Made by a program: the position numbers and the translations under genes. A DNA stretch of 64,000 nt from Bimastos eiseni (taxonomy: Eukaryota > Annelida > Clitellata > Crassiclitellata > Lumbricidae), in contig OY365814.1 of NCBI GenBank assembly GCA_959347315.1, positions 28,275,469-28,339,468 on the forward strand, in the 5' to 3' direction. Positions within the stretch are counted from its first letter, which is position 1. Every line of letters begins with the position of its first letter. This document shows positions 23,310-34,054 of the stretch, in pieces. The notes beneath the pieces are model-generated. The model saw only the letters and a program-made list of their open reading frames with translations. It was not told the origin of the DNA and made no database searches.

Positions 23310-23528
23310 CTTGGTGTGGCACAGTGGCCGATCGGTTAGAGCGGTCAGCCCGTAACGTTCAGTGTCTGCTGAGCGCGCGGGTTCGAGCCTCGTCCGGGGA
23401 GACACTGTGTAGCAAGTGCTTTGTGCGCAATTGCTCTGCAGTACAACTGCAGTTGCGCCATCGAGGCGTGTGTATGCACTTCTGAGCAAATAGATGTTGG
23501 AAGAAGGGCAGTATCAAATTTCGGAAAT
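23310..23528 (+). mobile_element. tRNA-derived SINE between (TA)n tracts
   Basis: An internal Pol III promoter is evident: A box TGGCCGATCGGTTAGAGCGG (23325-23344) and B box GGTTCGAGCC (23380-23389). The tRNA-like head is followed by a ~140-bp unrelated body. Both ends abut (TA)n runs (23283-23309 and 23530-23553). The inter-box spacing suggests a long variable arm (Ser/Leu-like) or extra bases. Confidence 0.6.
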
Positions 23529-24071
23529 GAATATATATATATATATATATATAAGGGTCATTACCCGCTTACCTTTTAACATTTTTCATCCAAGACTTCT
23601 GCAACACCTGCGCCCCCACTCAACTAGGGTATAACGAATACAACGACTGTCGGTGAAGAGCTCATTCGGTGATTGGGAGAACTGGCCACCCGCCCTCAAA
23701 TGCCATTGCTATAAGAAAATAAAGTTGTTTACACATCATATCCGATGCTGCCCTAATTAATGGAACAGATCTTCTGTCTTGAGTCTCTTCTTCAGCAAAT
23801 GAGATGGTCTTAATATCCAAAGGCGATTTTTGTAACAAGGCAAACATAATTATTTGTCGATTTTCTTTTGTAAATATGATTAGCAAAATGCATTTCTCTT
23901 ATGCAAACAGGAAGGGATATTTTCCAGATCATCGGATTATCGCACACAAAATAATTCTAGTCATACGCCGATAAATGAGGCTTTTCTTTTCAGTGTAACA
24001 TTGTGCGTTGAACCAAGCTGAGTATTCGCTGTCCTGTTGGTGTTAGGCCTCATGTATGCATATACATATAT

Positions 24072-24328
24072 TTATGTATGTATGTATGTATGTATGTATG
24101 TATGTATGTATGTATGTATGTATGTATGTATGTATGTATGTATGTATGTATGTATGTATGTATGTATGTATGTATGTATGTATGTATGTATGTATGTATG
24201 TATGTATGTATGTATGTATGTATGTATGTATGTATGTATGTATGTATGTATGTATGTATGTATGTATGTATGTATGTATGTATGTATGTATGTATGTATG
24301 TATGTATGTATGTATGTATGTATGTATA
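24072..24328. repeat. Pure (TATG)n microsatellite, ~63 units
   Basis: About 255 bp without interruption. The MYVC frames on plus and YIHT frames on minus are artefacts. Confidence 0.98.
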
Positions 24329-24607
24329 CATCACGAAACTGGGCAAGTATAAAGCTTAAGTGAATGCAGTATAGTCCAGTTGCAAATGACATTTAATATC
24401 ATAAAGCCTATACAGTAGAGGGAGATCCCTGAAAGTGCGCTGCAGTATTAAATGTCTTAATAGTACATAAACAAATTCAATCTATACACAACCGTGTACT
24501 TACATGCGTGCATACACATAAACATTCATACATACATGCATGCATAAATACAAACATGGCATTTGCGTTGGTTATATAGCGCATTTTAGATTCTCATTCA
24601 GGGGTAA

Positions 24608-24716
24608 AATTGCAATGATTCCAACTGTTCGATGCTTTTTTGCTTGATATTGAAGTTTTTCTGACAAACTTCATTATCAAGCAAAAAAGCATCGAACAGT
24701 TGGAATCATTGCAATT
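24608..24716. repeat. Long hairpin: 51-bp arms, 7-nt loop
   Basis: Arm 24608-24658 and arm 24666-24716 are reverse complements with one mismatch (GATATTG against GATAATG); the loop is TTCTGAC. It could be a fold-back element, a hairpin-RNA source or a young inverted duplication. A LINE-tail-like TATAGCGC lies just upstream at about 24575 and a (TA)n run follows. Confidence 0.85.
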
Positions 24717-25059
24717 ATATATATATATATATATACAATACATACTATATGCATATGCATAGACATGAAAATATGCCAGACAAAGGGCCTGTACGTACAA
24801 TTGAGTGTTTCAAACGAGGAGTTTGTTTTGTTGAGGGGTTTGTTATGCTGATATCAATGTAGACCTCTACAGCTGAAAGCGATGCCGTCGTTTTCATTCG
24901 TGTCTAAGACGTTAAACTGTTTTGAAACAATGATTGATGACTGAGACATTCCTTTGTTTCCTCGATTCTTTCAACGACCGAATCGAAAGGCATCACGGTC
25001 TCATTGAATGCTACAGTTGCGGTTTACGTTATATCCTCGTTTCTAACTAGATTGATATA

Positions 25060-25284
25060 TCGATCCATCAATCAATCAATCATCCATTCATCCGTCTATC
25101 CATTCATCAATCAATCATCCATTCATCCGTCTATCCATTCCTCAATCAATCAATCATCCATTCATCCGTCTATCCATCCATCCATCCATTCATCCGTCTA
25201 TCCATCCATCCATCCGTCTAACTAACTATTTTTTTATATGTAATAAGCATATATACACGTATACATTTATATGTATAAATATAT

Positions 25285-25379
<95 letters not shown>

Positions 25380-25682
25380 TATATTCTGGATGCATAATAA
25401 GGATACATAACATCCCTCGGACCAACATTTAGGAAAGCACTGGGCTTGACTAATGACCGGCGCAAAATGGTTCTCATCATGAACTATGGATGGCGATGAC
25501 GATGACGATGACGATGACGTTAATGATAACGATGACGATAATTGCTGCTAATGCTGATGACGTTGATGATGACGATGATAATAATGATAATGATAATGAT
25601 GATGATGATTATGACAATGACGATGACGATGGCGGTGATGACGATGACGATGACGACGACGATGACGATGACGATGACGAAT

Positions 25683-25729
<47 letters not shown>

Positions 25730-25730
25730 A

Positions 25731-25801
<71 letters not shown>

Positions 25802-25802
25802 A
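25060..25802. repeat. Cluster of three microsatellites
   Basis: (ATCC/ATCA)n at 25060-25222, (TTTA)n of about 26 units at 25276-25381, and (GAT/GAC)n at 25486-25802. The poly-Asp, poly-Ser and poly-Ile frames are artefacts. Confidence 0.95.
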
Positions 25803-25896
25803 TGCCTAACATACACGCGTGGAAATGCACAACGTCCATGTATAATCTATATATATTTATAAAATATATATTAAAATACATTCAATTGCTTGTTTA

Positions 25897-26124
25897 CAAG
25901 CGACATCAATATTAGTAGTATTTGCACAGTGCATTCTGTTACATCCGTTGTCTTTGGGTCAGACAACCCTTCTTCCCCTCCAACAAATAGATACTGCCTT
26001 GGACAACGTTGAAGGTCACAGGCAGTATTTACCATCACGCGCAGCTAATTACCGTACTGCTTAACTATATCAATGGCCGCAAGCGACATCAATATTAGTA
26101 GTATTTGCACAGTGCATTCTGTTA
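25897..26124. repeat. 45-bp perfect direct repeat, 183 bp apart
   Basis: 25897-25941 and 26080-26124 are identical (each begins CAAGCGACATCAATATTAG). The intervening segment contains an ATACTGCC...GGCAGTAT inverted pair and a GTTGTCT...AGACAAC pair. Confidence 0.9.
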
Positions 26125-26805
26125 AGCTGACAAGGTAGAACATTAGTTTCTCGCGTGGTTACATAAGGACATCTTGTAGACGTCACAGCCGATGATGTCG
26201 ACTTCTCATCACCATCTAGATCAACTGCAGTCTAGCAATTAGGTTCGTATTTTATGCAAATCTGACGAGTACTTCGTTAACTGATGCGTGCAGAGGTCGT
26301 CGCCTCGGGTGCACCAGGGATAATATTTCGTCGACGCCCATGGTCCTCTTCATGGCGCCAGACTGGCCATTAATAGGTAGAGGTGCAACGGAGATATATT
26401 CCACACGATGTCGGCGCCATTTTCTGAATACATCTACTAATTGAGACGAGAGGGTTTTTAATCTGTCTCCGCTGACCCTTTTCGCCACATCCTACAGCAC
26501 ATTAACTCGATGTTGATTACCGTAATCTCCGTCTTAAATCCAACGTAAGCAGAATCTAGGGACGCCTTTCCAGTTCTTCCACCGTTGCCAGGGATGGGCT
26601 GTCATTAAAAGAGGTCGTATTACTCATTATAAATAGCATACAAGTAAGTGTGAATATTCTTTAATACACCACCAGCAAACGTACAATAGATGGCAAGAGG
26701 TATAGATAATGACATAAATTTTAAAAAGTCATATTATATTATCAGCCATTCTGATATTCTTATACACCCGAATTAGGAATAGAAGATATTCATTAGAACA
26801 AACAA
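26125..26805. other. Stretch with no recognised gene
   Basis: A 78-codon open frame on the minus strand (26252-26488) has balanced composition but no ATG context, splice support or family I recognise. Confidence 0.4.
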
Positions 26806-26807
26806 CA

Positions 26808-27007
<200 letters not shown>

Positions 27008-27171
27008 AGGCCACACAAGTCAAATACAATTTTCGACTGGTGATGAATATAAACTTCAATATTTACAAAGCATGCGTGAACTGACGTGCTGACGGAAATA
27101 TTTTGCACGTACATGCATAGAGAAGGTAGCGCACTAAGGCAGGTCAGGCATTTGCAATGTCTATAATATAT

Positions 27172-27211
<40 letters not shown>

Positions 27212-27216
<5 letters not shown>

Positions 27217-27313
27217 AGGAACTATATAGGAACTATATAGGAACTATATAGGAATTATATATATATATAATTCCTATATAGTTCCTATATAGTTCCTATA
27301 TAGTTCCTATATA
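27212..27313. repeat. 102-bp perfect palindrome with no spacer
   Basis: 51-bp arms meet between 27262 and 27263 with every base pair matched. Each arm holds GGAACTATATA units, so it is also a tandem repeat. The centre is GGAATTATATA with its complement. An AT run flanks it on the left. Confidence 0.95.
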
Positions 27314-28730
27314 GTTTGTGGTCTTGCCCATGTAGACATTAGCCTACAGTGGCAACGAGTTGTTTCGAAACGGAAGCTGTCGCTGTCAGTCGTTCGTCCT
27401 TGACCCATATGTGAACGTTAATTACTTTCCCCAAAAACGAATTCGTTCCAACGGAGGACGTGGAGGACGAGTGGGAGGAGTAGGAGGAGGAGGAGCAGGA
27501 GCAAGAGGAGCAAGAGGAGGAGGAGGAGAGTTCCTATCTGCATAAGTCGCGCGATGACGTTGATTGGGTCCTATGCAGGAGTTATGAGTAGAGCTTCTGA
27601 TTAGAAAATGGAGCTTTCAAGCGAAGCGGGATGAGCTGCGTGATAGAGAACGTTCCATTTCCGGTTGTTAGGTTTTGCGTTGCTCGTTGTTGTTTCTTTA
27701 TGTCTGTTGTCGTTTGTTGCCTTGTGTTGTTTGTTGTCGTTTGGTCGCTATGGAGTTTTTTGCCGAATCGCTGTTTCGTGCTATTGTTTGTTGTACCGTT
27801 GTCTTTGCTGTCGGTTCAACTCTGTTGCCATTTATTTGTCTGGCTTCAATGTCAGTGTTGTTGCTTGCAATCGTATTAATTGCAGTTTAACGACACTGTG
27901 TCATAACAAAGAACATTAGGGTCGCCCTCCTCCTTTATCCAGGCTTGTGACTGGCACTGCCAGAGTGCAACGGTGACGGAGTTTTAGCCTCTAAACCCTT
28001 CCATATAATGAAAAGCGAGAAGGGTGAATATCACATACAGTCGCCCCACAGAACAACCCTTACGTTTGCGTCAAAGCGTGCCTGGAAAATGATCGACAAT
28101 CTCTGAACCTACCTTTAAACGTGACGAGCAGTTCATCGGGAAAAAGCAATTTGCTAGAACTTCTGCCGCTAATGCTGCAGATTATTTCTTTAAGAACCTC
28201 GCATAACCATCATAGTCTAACATCGAATAACGCATCCAACCCAGAGCCGCAGTCTCTCTCCTCTGTCCACATCCTCTTCCTGCTGCTGTTGCTATCGCAT
28301 CTCGCTATCATCACCTTGTGAATTCCGTCGTCGGCTATTGCTGCATGCGCTTTTTAGATCGCTTCTGGCGCCATGTGGACTGAGGGGCTGGATAGCCCCC
28401 TTCTGTGGCAGTCAGTCGCGGCATCTTGAACCATGACCAAATAACAAGCAGCCGAACGTAACATGCATCGTAAGCGCAGAATCGTTGACAGATGTAAATA
28501 TGAATGCAAATGGACATCTACAGATGTCGAACGTGATTTTAATGAATTGATCGGGTGAGTTATACTTCAGCTCCGATCTCCCGTTTGAATGGTCATTTTA
28601 ATTCTTAGGTCCCCGTGTAGGTCTATACTGTGAATCGTGCTATGGCTAGAGATTTATATACATCAGGAAAGCCAGCATGGGGAGGCGAACGGGGCCGGTA
28701 AGGCATGGCGCACGCACTCTTGCACAGACG
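27314..28730. other. Stretch with no recognised gene
   Basis: Contains a (GGA)n run at 27450-27532 and a TTGTTG-rich zone at 27680-27870 that gives Cys/Val/Leu frames. No supported exon. Confidence 0.4.
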
Positions 28731-28735
28731 CTCTC

Positions 28736-28846
28736 AGTGGAGGCTCTACACGGGGGCCAGAAAGGGGCCAAGAAGCGAACAGGAGGGGCTAGGAGTGGCC
28801 GGAAGGGCCCATTCCCCCACCAACTAAGTCTGTGCGCCCCGGGATA
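28736..28846 (+). mobile_element. Truncated MITE-like end next to the telomeric array
   Basis: CAGTGGAGGCTCTACACGG followed by GGCCAGAAAGGGGCCAA resembles the left end of the element at 53307 (GGCGGCTCCACGGAGGG then GGCCAGAAAGGGCCAA). No right end is seen before the telomere-like repeat. Confidence 0.4.
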
Positions 28847-28847
28847 G

Positions 28848-29765
28848 GGTTAGGGTTATGGTTAGGGTTAGTGTAAGTTTTTTAGCAATAACCCTAACCC
28901 TAACCCTAACCCTCTAATCCTTCCCTAACCCTAACCCTAACCCTGACCCTAACCCCAACCGTAACCCTAACCCTAACTCTAATCCTTCCCTAACCCTAAC
29001 TGTAACCCTAACTCTAACCCTAACCAACCCTGACCCTAACCCTAACCTTGACCCTAACAGTAACCCCCCCTATCCCCTAACCCTAATCCCAACCCTAACC
29101 CTAACCCTAACCCTAACTCTAACCCTAACCCTAATCACAACCCTAACCCTAACCACAACCCTAACCCCAGCCCTAACCCTAACCCTAATCCTAACCCTAA
29201 CCTTGACCCTAACAGTAACCCCCCTATCCCCTAACCCTAACCCTAACCCTAACCCTAACCCTAACCCTAACTCTAACCCTAACCCTAACCCTAATCACAA
29301 CCCTAACCCTAACCACAACCCTAACCCCAGCCCTAACCCTAACCCTAACCCTAATCCTAACCCTAACCCTAGCCACAACCCTAACCCTAACTCTTACCCT
29401 AACCCTAACCCTTACCCTAACCTTAACCCTAACCCTAACCCTAACCTTAACCTTAACCCTAACCCTAACCCTAACCCTAACCACAACCCTATCTCTAACC
29501 CTAACCAACCCTAACCCGAACCCTAACCTTAACCCTAACCCTAACCCCCCTATCCCCTAACCCTAATCCCAACCTTAAACCTAACCCTAACCCTAACCCT
29601 AACCTTAGCACTAACCCTAACCCTAACCATAACCACAACCCTAACTCTAACCCTAACCAACCACAACCCTTACCCTAACCTTGACCCTAACCCTAACCCC
29701 CCTATCCCCTAACCCTAATCCCAACCTCAAACCTAACCCTAACCCTAACCTTAACCCTTAACCGA
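28848..29765. repeat. Interstitial telomere-like array with opposite-strand start
   Basis: Four or so TTAGGG/TTATGG units (28848-28871) are followed by 17 bp of unrelated sequence, then about 870 bp of CCCTAA with many one-base variants. Larger blocks are duplicated: CCCCCTATCCCCTAACCC recurs at about 29067, 29220, 29546 and 29698. The Asn-Pro and Arg-Val frames are artefacts. Confidence 0.95.
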
Positions 29766-30370
29766 TGACGATGACGATGAAGATGATGATGATGATGGTG
29801 GTGGTGGTGGTTCGGGTGGTGGTGGTGATGGTGAGGATGATGATGAGGAGGAGGAGGAGGAGGATGATAAGGTGGACTGACTGAAGTTTTTGTAGAGAAG
29901 AAGTGATAAAAAACCTCACTCAATAACTACATTTTAACAGATTCTCTCAGATGATACCAAATTAATCGAATTCCATCTCCATAAAATAATTAATTTCGAT
30001 TAATTGATTAATTACGTTAACCAGTACCAGTCCATATTCATTTCTTTCCTTTCAATTATGTATAGAAATGGTTGTAAATTATAGGCCTATAGAACTTGCG
30101 TCATCAAAGAACCTTGGAGTTTCCTTGATCCTTACCTATAGCGTATGACGTATGGTGATTAGGTAACTGAGTAACACCAGAAGCATCACCAGTTGTAAAA
30201 ACAACAGAAGAAGCAGAAACGGCAGCAGCAGCAGCTGCAGTGGCATCAGTTTCGTGAACCCGTGACCCTCCATAAAACCGTTGTTTTCACCTGAGGCAAA
30301 TATTACTTGGCTCTTCGATGATGGATGAAAATTAACCAGAAAAACAATTGAGACCAACTGCAAAGGACGA
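29766..30370. other. Stretch with no recognised gene
   Basis: Starts with a (GAT)n/(GGT)n run to about 29872, then AT-rich unique sequence and a GCAGCA-rich patch near 30215. Confidence 0.5.
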
Positions 30371-30384
30371 GGTCCCACGGACCA

Positions 30385-30830
<446 letters not shown>

Positions 30831-30979
30831 TCTCCCTTTCCTTCTCCCTCTCTCCCTTCTCTGTTTCTGTCTATGTCTCTTTCTCTTCCTATGCCCCTCT
30901 CTGTCTGTGTCTGTGTGTCTGTATGTCTCTGTGTCTGTGTCTATGTCTGTCTCTCTGTCTCTATCTGTTTGTCTTACAC

Positions 30980-31590
30980 GCACACACGCGTGCGAGAGCT
31001 GCTAAGAAAAGTCGTGCAGCGAATTGCGATACACGTGTATACGAGAAATTATTATCGCAAAACGCCGGTTTGGCAACGAAGGAGGAATCAGCTCTCAATT
31101 ATGAATACAAATATGCTGGTGTCTTACAATTACACCATGTCGTTCTTGTTGTAGGAAGCTGGAGTCTGTCCAGGAACCAGGAAAGAGGATTTCAGCAGCG
31201 TCAGGTGACGAGCGCAAGACTAGCATTCTGCCTCAGTCGCTCTTCTAATTGGAAACACCATGTCTGGAGTTACAGGCATCTCAATAGAAATGAAGCAGAT
31301 AGCCGAGCAGCCAAAAACTTAACGGCGTTTTTAGGGACATTGCTGTTGTATAGAAAGGGGCGGCAATCCCGGGGGATAGAGGGGACACGTCCCCCATCTT
31401 CTACGGAGAAGGGACACATTGCACGTGTGTTCCCCACATTTACTACCCCTCTCATTGGATGTTCCCCAGCGTGTCAAACGAGATCGACGCCTTTGTGTAA
31501 AGAGCCGCGTATTTAATCAGTCTGCTTGCTGGCTTTATGAAGAAATAAATGTCTCTAGTTTGTTAGTGAGGCCTTTTAATTTAAAGAGTA
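30980..31590. other. Stretch with no recognised gene
   Basis: A 197-codon open frame (30923-31516) starts in a CTGT repeat and continues into sequence of mixed composition. I see no family match and no ATG independent of the repeat. Confidence 0.4.
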
Positions 31591-31597
31591 AAAGTCT

Positions 31598-32610
31598 ATT
31601 GTTACGTCACTTTGATTATGCAACACTCAGTTATTAATAATTAAAATCTATACAAATCAGGTCTATTGTTAAGTCCCCTCAATTATGAATGAGTTCATAA
31701 TTAGCAATCTTAGAACAAAAACTTATTGTTACGTCACTTCAGGTAATATAATTACGTAAATTTACAATAAAGATACCGATTGTGACGTAACTTCAATTAG
31801 GAGGCAAGTCTATTAAAAAATTTAATTCGGAGACAATGTTCCCATTGTTACGTCATTTTGTTTATGATGCATGACCTTTATTATCGGCAATTTTATACGT
31901 GGTGAATAATGGACTATTGTGACGTCTCTTCATACATTAGCGACAATTAAAATTTACTAAATAAAACCCAATTGTTTTACATCATTTCAATTATGAAACA
32001 AATCTATCTATTACTAATTTTAAATTTAGAGACAAAGTGCCCATTGTTACCTCATCTTCTTTATCATGCACAATTTTCATTGGCAATTTGAAACATGGAG
32101 AATAAAGGCCTATTGTGACGTCACTTCAATAATGAAACGAATCGATAACTGATTTAAATTTAGAAATTAAATGCCATTGTTACGTCATCGTATTTATTAA
32201 ACACGTTTACATTGTTAGCGATTTTAGAAACAGAGAACAAGGACCAATTGTGACGTCACTCAAATTATGAAGCATATCAATTTTTAAATTTCGAGAATAG
32301 GGTCTAATTGACATCGTTACGTCACTTTCATTAGGCCCTTTCAAAGACTTTTATGATAGATAAAATAACTTTAATTTAGAGTATAAAGCTTCATTATTAC
32401 GTCGCTTTAATAATGAAACAGGTCAATAATTTTTGTTATTGGGAGAATTATAAGGACTGATTGTTAGGTCACTTTAATCATACGAAGCACTTTTATGATT
32501 ACTAACTTTAAATTAGAGGGTAAAGGCTAATTGTTACATCACCTTATTTATGAAATACGTCCATCATTGGAATTTACATTGAGGGAATAAAGGCATTATT
32601 GTTATTTTCA
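31598..32610. repeat. Decayed ~65-bp tandem array with CRE-like motifs
   Basis: ATTGT(T/G)ACGTCAC-type motifs recur about every 54-71 bp (31598, 31665, 31725, 31779, 31844, 31915, 31971, 32043, 32112, 32176, 32247, 32313, 32393, 32458, 32530). Shared flanks are AATTTAGAGA...AAAG before and TTCAATTATGAAAC after. Several units contain a full TGACGTCA (for example near 32117 and 32252). Confidence 0.85.
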
Positions 32611-32804
32611 TTATTATTAATATTATTATTATAATTAAAATTACTATTATTATTATAAATTAATTTGGCCCGGTGTACATATGAACCCTCAGGGACTATA
32701 AAACAAATCTAAAACGTTGGTTGTCTGAAATGGCCTTGCTAATCGATCTCCTGAGCGACGAAAGTCCCGTTACACGCTATAGCTTTGTAACGTTGTATGG
32801 TAAT

Positions 32805-32897
32805 CGATTATTATTATTAATATCATTATTATTATTGTTATTATTATTATTATTTTCATTTTCAATAATAATATTATTTTTAAATATTACTGTTATA

Positions 32898-32959
<62 letters not shown>

Positions 32960-33010
32960 AATGATAATAATAATAATTATTATTAGTATTATTATTATTA
33001 TCATATTATT
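32805..33010. repeat. (ATT)n and (ATG)n microsatellites
   Basis: TTATTATTA at 32807-32880, then an ATG run at 32897-32962, then AATAAT/TTATTA again. Confidence 0.95.
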
Positions 33011-33089
33011 ATTTATTATTGTTGGTGTTGTTGATTATTACTTTATCGTCCGAGGTTGAAATGAGCCCTTGCAGGCTTCAACTAAGAAA

Positions 33090-33775
33090 CTATAGAACTG
33101 CGCGGAAGGCTCTCGTCCCCATCAGAGGAGCCTCTGAATGCCATTCCATTAAGACGTTGCGTACAAATGGACACTGTCGTTGAAAAGATGTTGTCTTGCG
33201 GGGATATCCCATTGACTCTATCTCTGTCTCATATGGCGGTCTAGCCCTAATTGCAAAAAAACTCCAGTCCAGCCGCTGCAACGCGGTTTGTGGAGCCCAG
33301 AGACTCGATGGTCACTGGAACGACTTCGTGTGTGGTGGGAGAGATAAGTACTAGGCGCACTTGCGCTCAGCGGTATGTTCCGCTGCTGCTCCTCTGGTGG
33401 CTGATGCCGTCGGGTGGACATGATTAAGAGGATGCGCATGCATGAATGGCTGCTACGTCCCATGCTAGCTAGATATCTGCCTCTCACCCGTGGGGCGAAT
33501 GTAGCACCATTTAGCTGGTATCATGCCATCGTTGCGGATCAGTCCGGATGGTTCCCTTGAACTTGATACGTCCATTCTCAAGAGGGCCATCCAAGTTAGT
33601 TCATTGATCGCTGTGTTTCGGGCTGCCCTTTCCATCGACTTTCTACAGACCAGACCATGGGATGTTCATCCGGATCGACGCTCTCCAAGCACTGACAATC
33701 TGACACGGATGAGGTGCGATAGAGCGATAGGGAGTGCTGCAGCAACCCAGGTGGCAGGACGCTGAAGAGTTAGTC
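33090..33775 (-). pseudogene. Degenerate LINE ORF2 C-terminal region
   Basis: Reading the minus strand from 33775 down, pieces in shifting frames match, in order, the C-terminal region of a widespread invertebrate non-LTR retrotransposon: SSSREPSGLIRNDG; WDVAAIHACASS; VPVTIESLGS; LEFF; SICTQRLNGMAFRGS (family pattern SIAIQRGNA). In-frame stops and shifts show it is dead. The plus-strand frame at 33523-33765 is only its shadow. Confidence 0.7.
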
Positions 33776-33895
33776 CAAAGCCAGTCTCCGGCGCGGGGCA
33801 GACAGTGCTCGCATTCCGGCTAAGCTATGTGGGTCCTGGTATAACAGGTACTATTCGAACGGGCACCAGCAAGCAAAATGTAATGGCCTTACATT

Positions 33896-34054
33896 CAGAG
33901 GCGTCCAGATAGGGAGTCCGGAGGCAAATGTCACCAATTTCAGATACGGGATATTTTTGTAGTCTTGGGGGAGGGGGAATCCGAATATCTTGCCCTCATG
34001 ACACTTGGGACCGGGAGGTTTGCCTCCATCACTCAGAGGGGAGTGACGCCTCTG
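33896..34054. mobile_element. hAT-type MITE, 159 bp
   Basis: Perfect 10-bp terminal inverted repeats, CAGAGGCGTC at 33896-33905 and GACGCCTCTG at 34045-34054. They are flanked by an 8-bp target-site duplication with one mismatch (CTTACATT / CCTACATT). CAGNGG termini and 8-bp duplications are hallmarks of hAT elements. No coding capacity. Confidence 0.75.

Noticed and set aside
23310..23400. Functional tRNA gene
   Set aside because: A and B boxes are present but a proper anticodon arm and acceptor stem are not. It is followed by a SINE-type body.
25490..25915. Poly-Asp protein of 141 codons
   Set aside because: Product of the (GAT/GAC)n microsatellite.
29203..29923. Asn-Pro, Arg-Val and His-rich frames
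   Set aside because: Translation of telomere-like and GGT/GAT repeats.
31598..32610. CRISPR-like regularly spaced repeats
   Set aside because: Units are diverged tandem copies with similar flanks, not identical repeats with unique spacers, in a eukaryotic genome.
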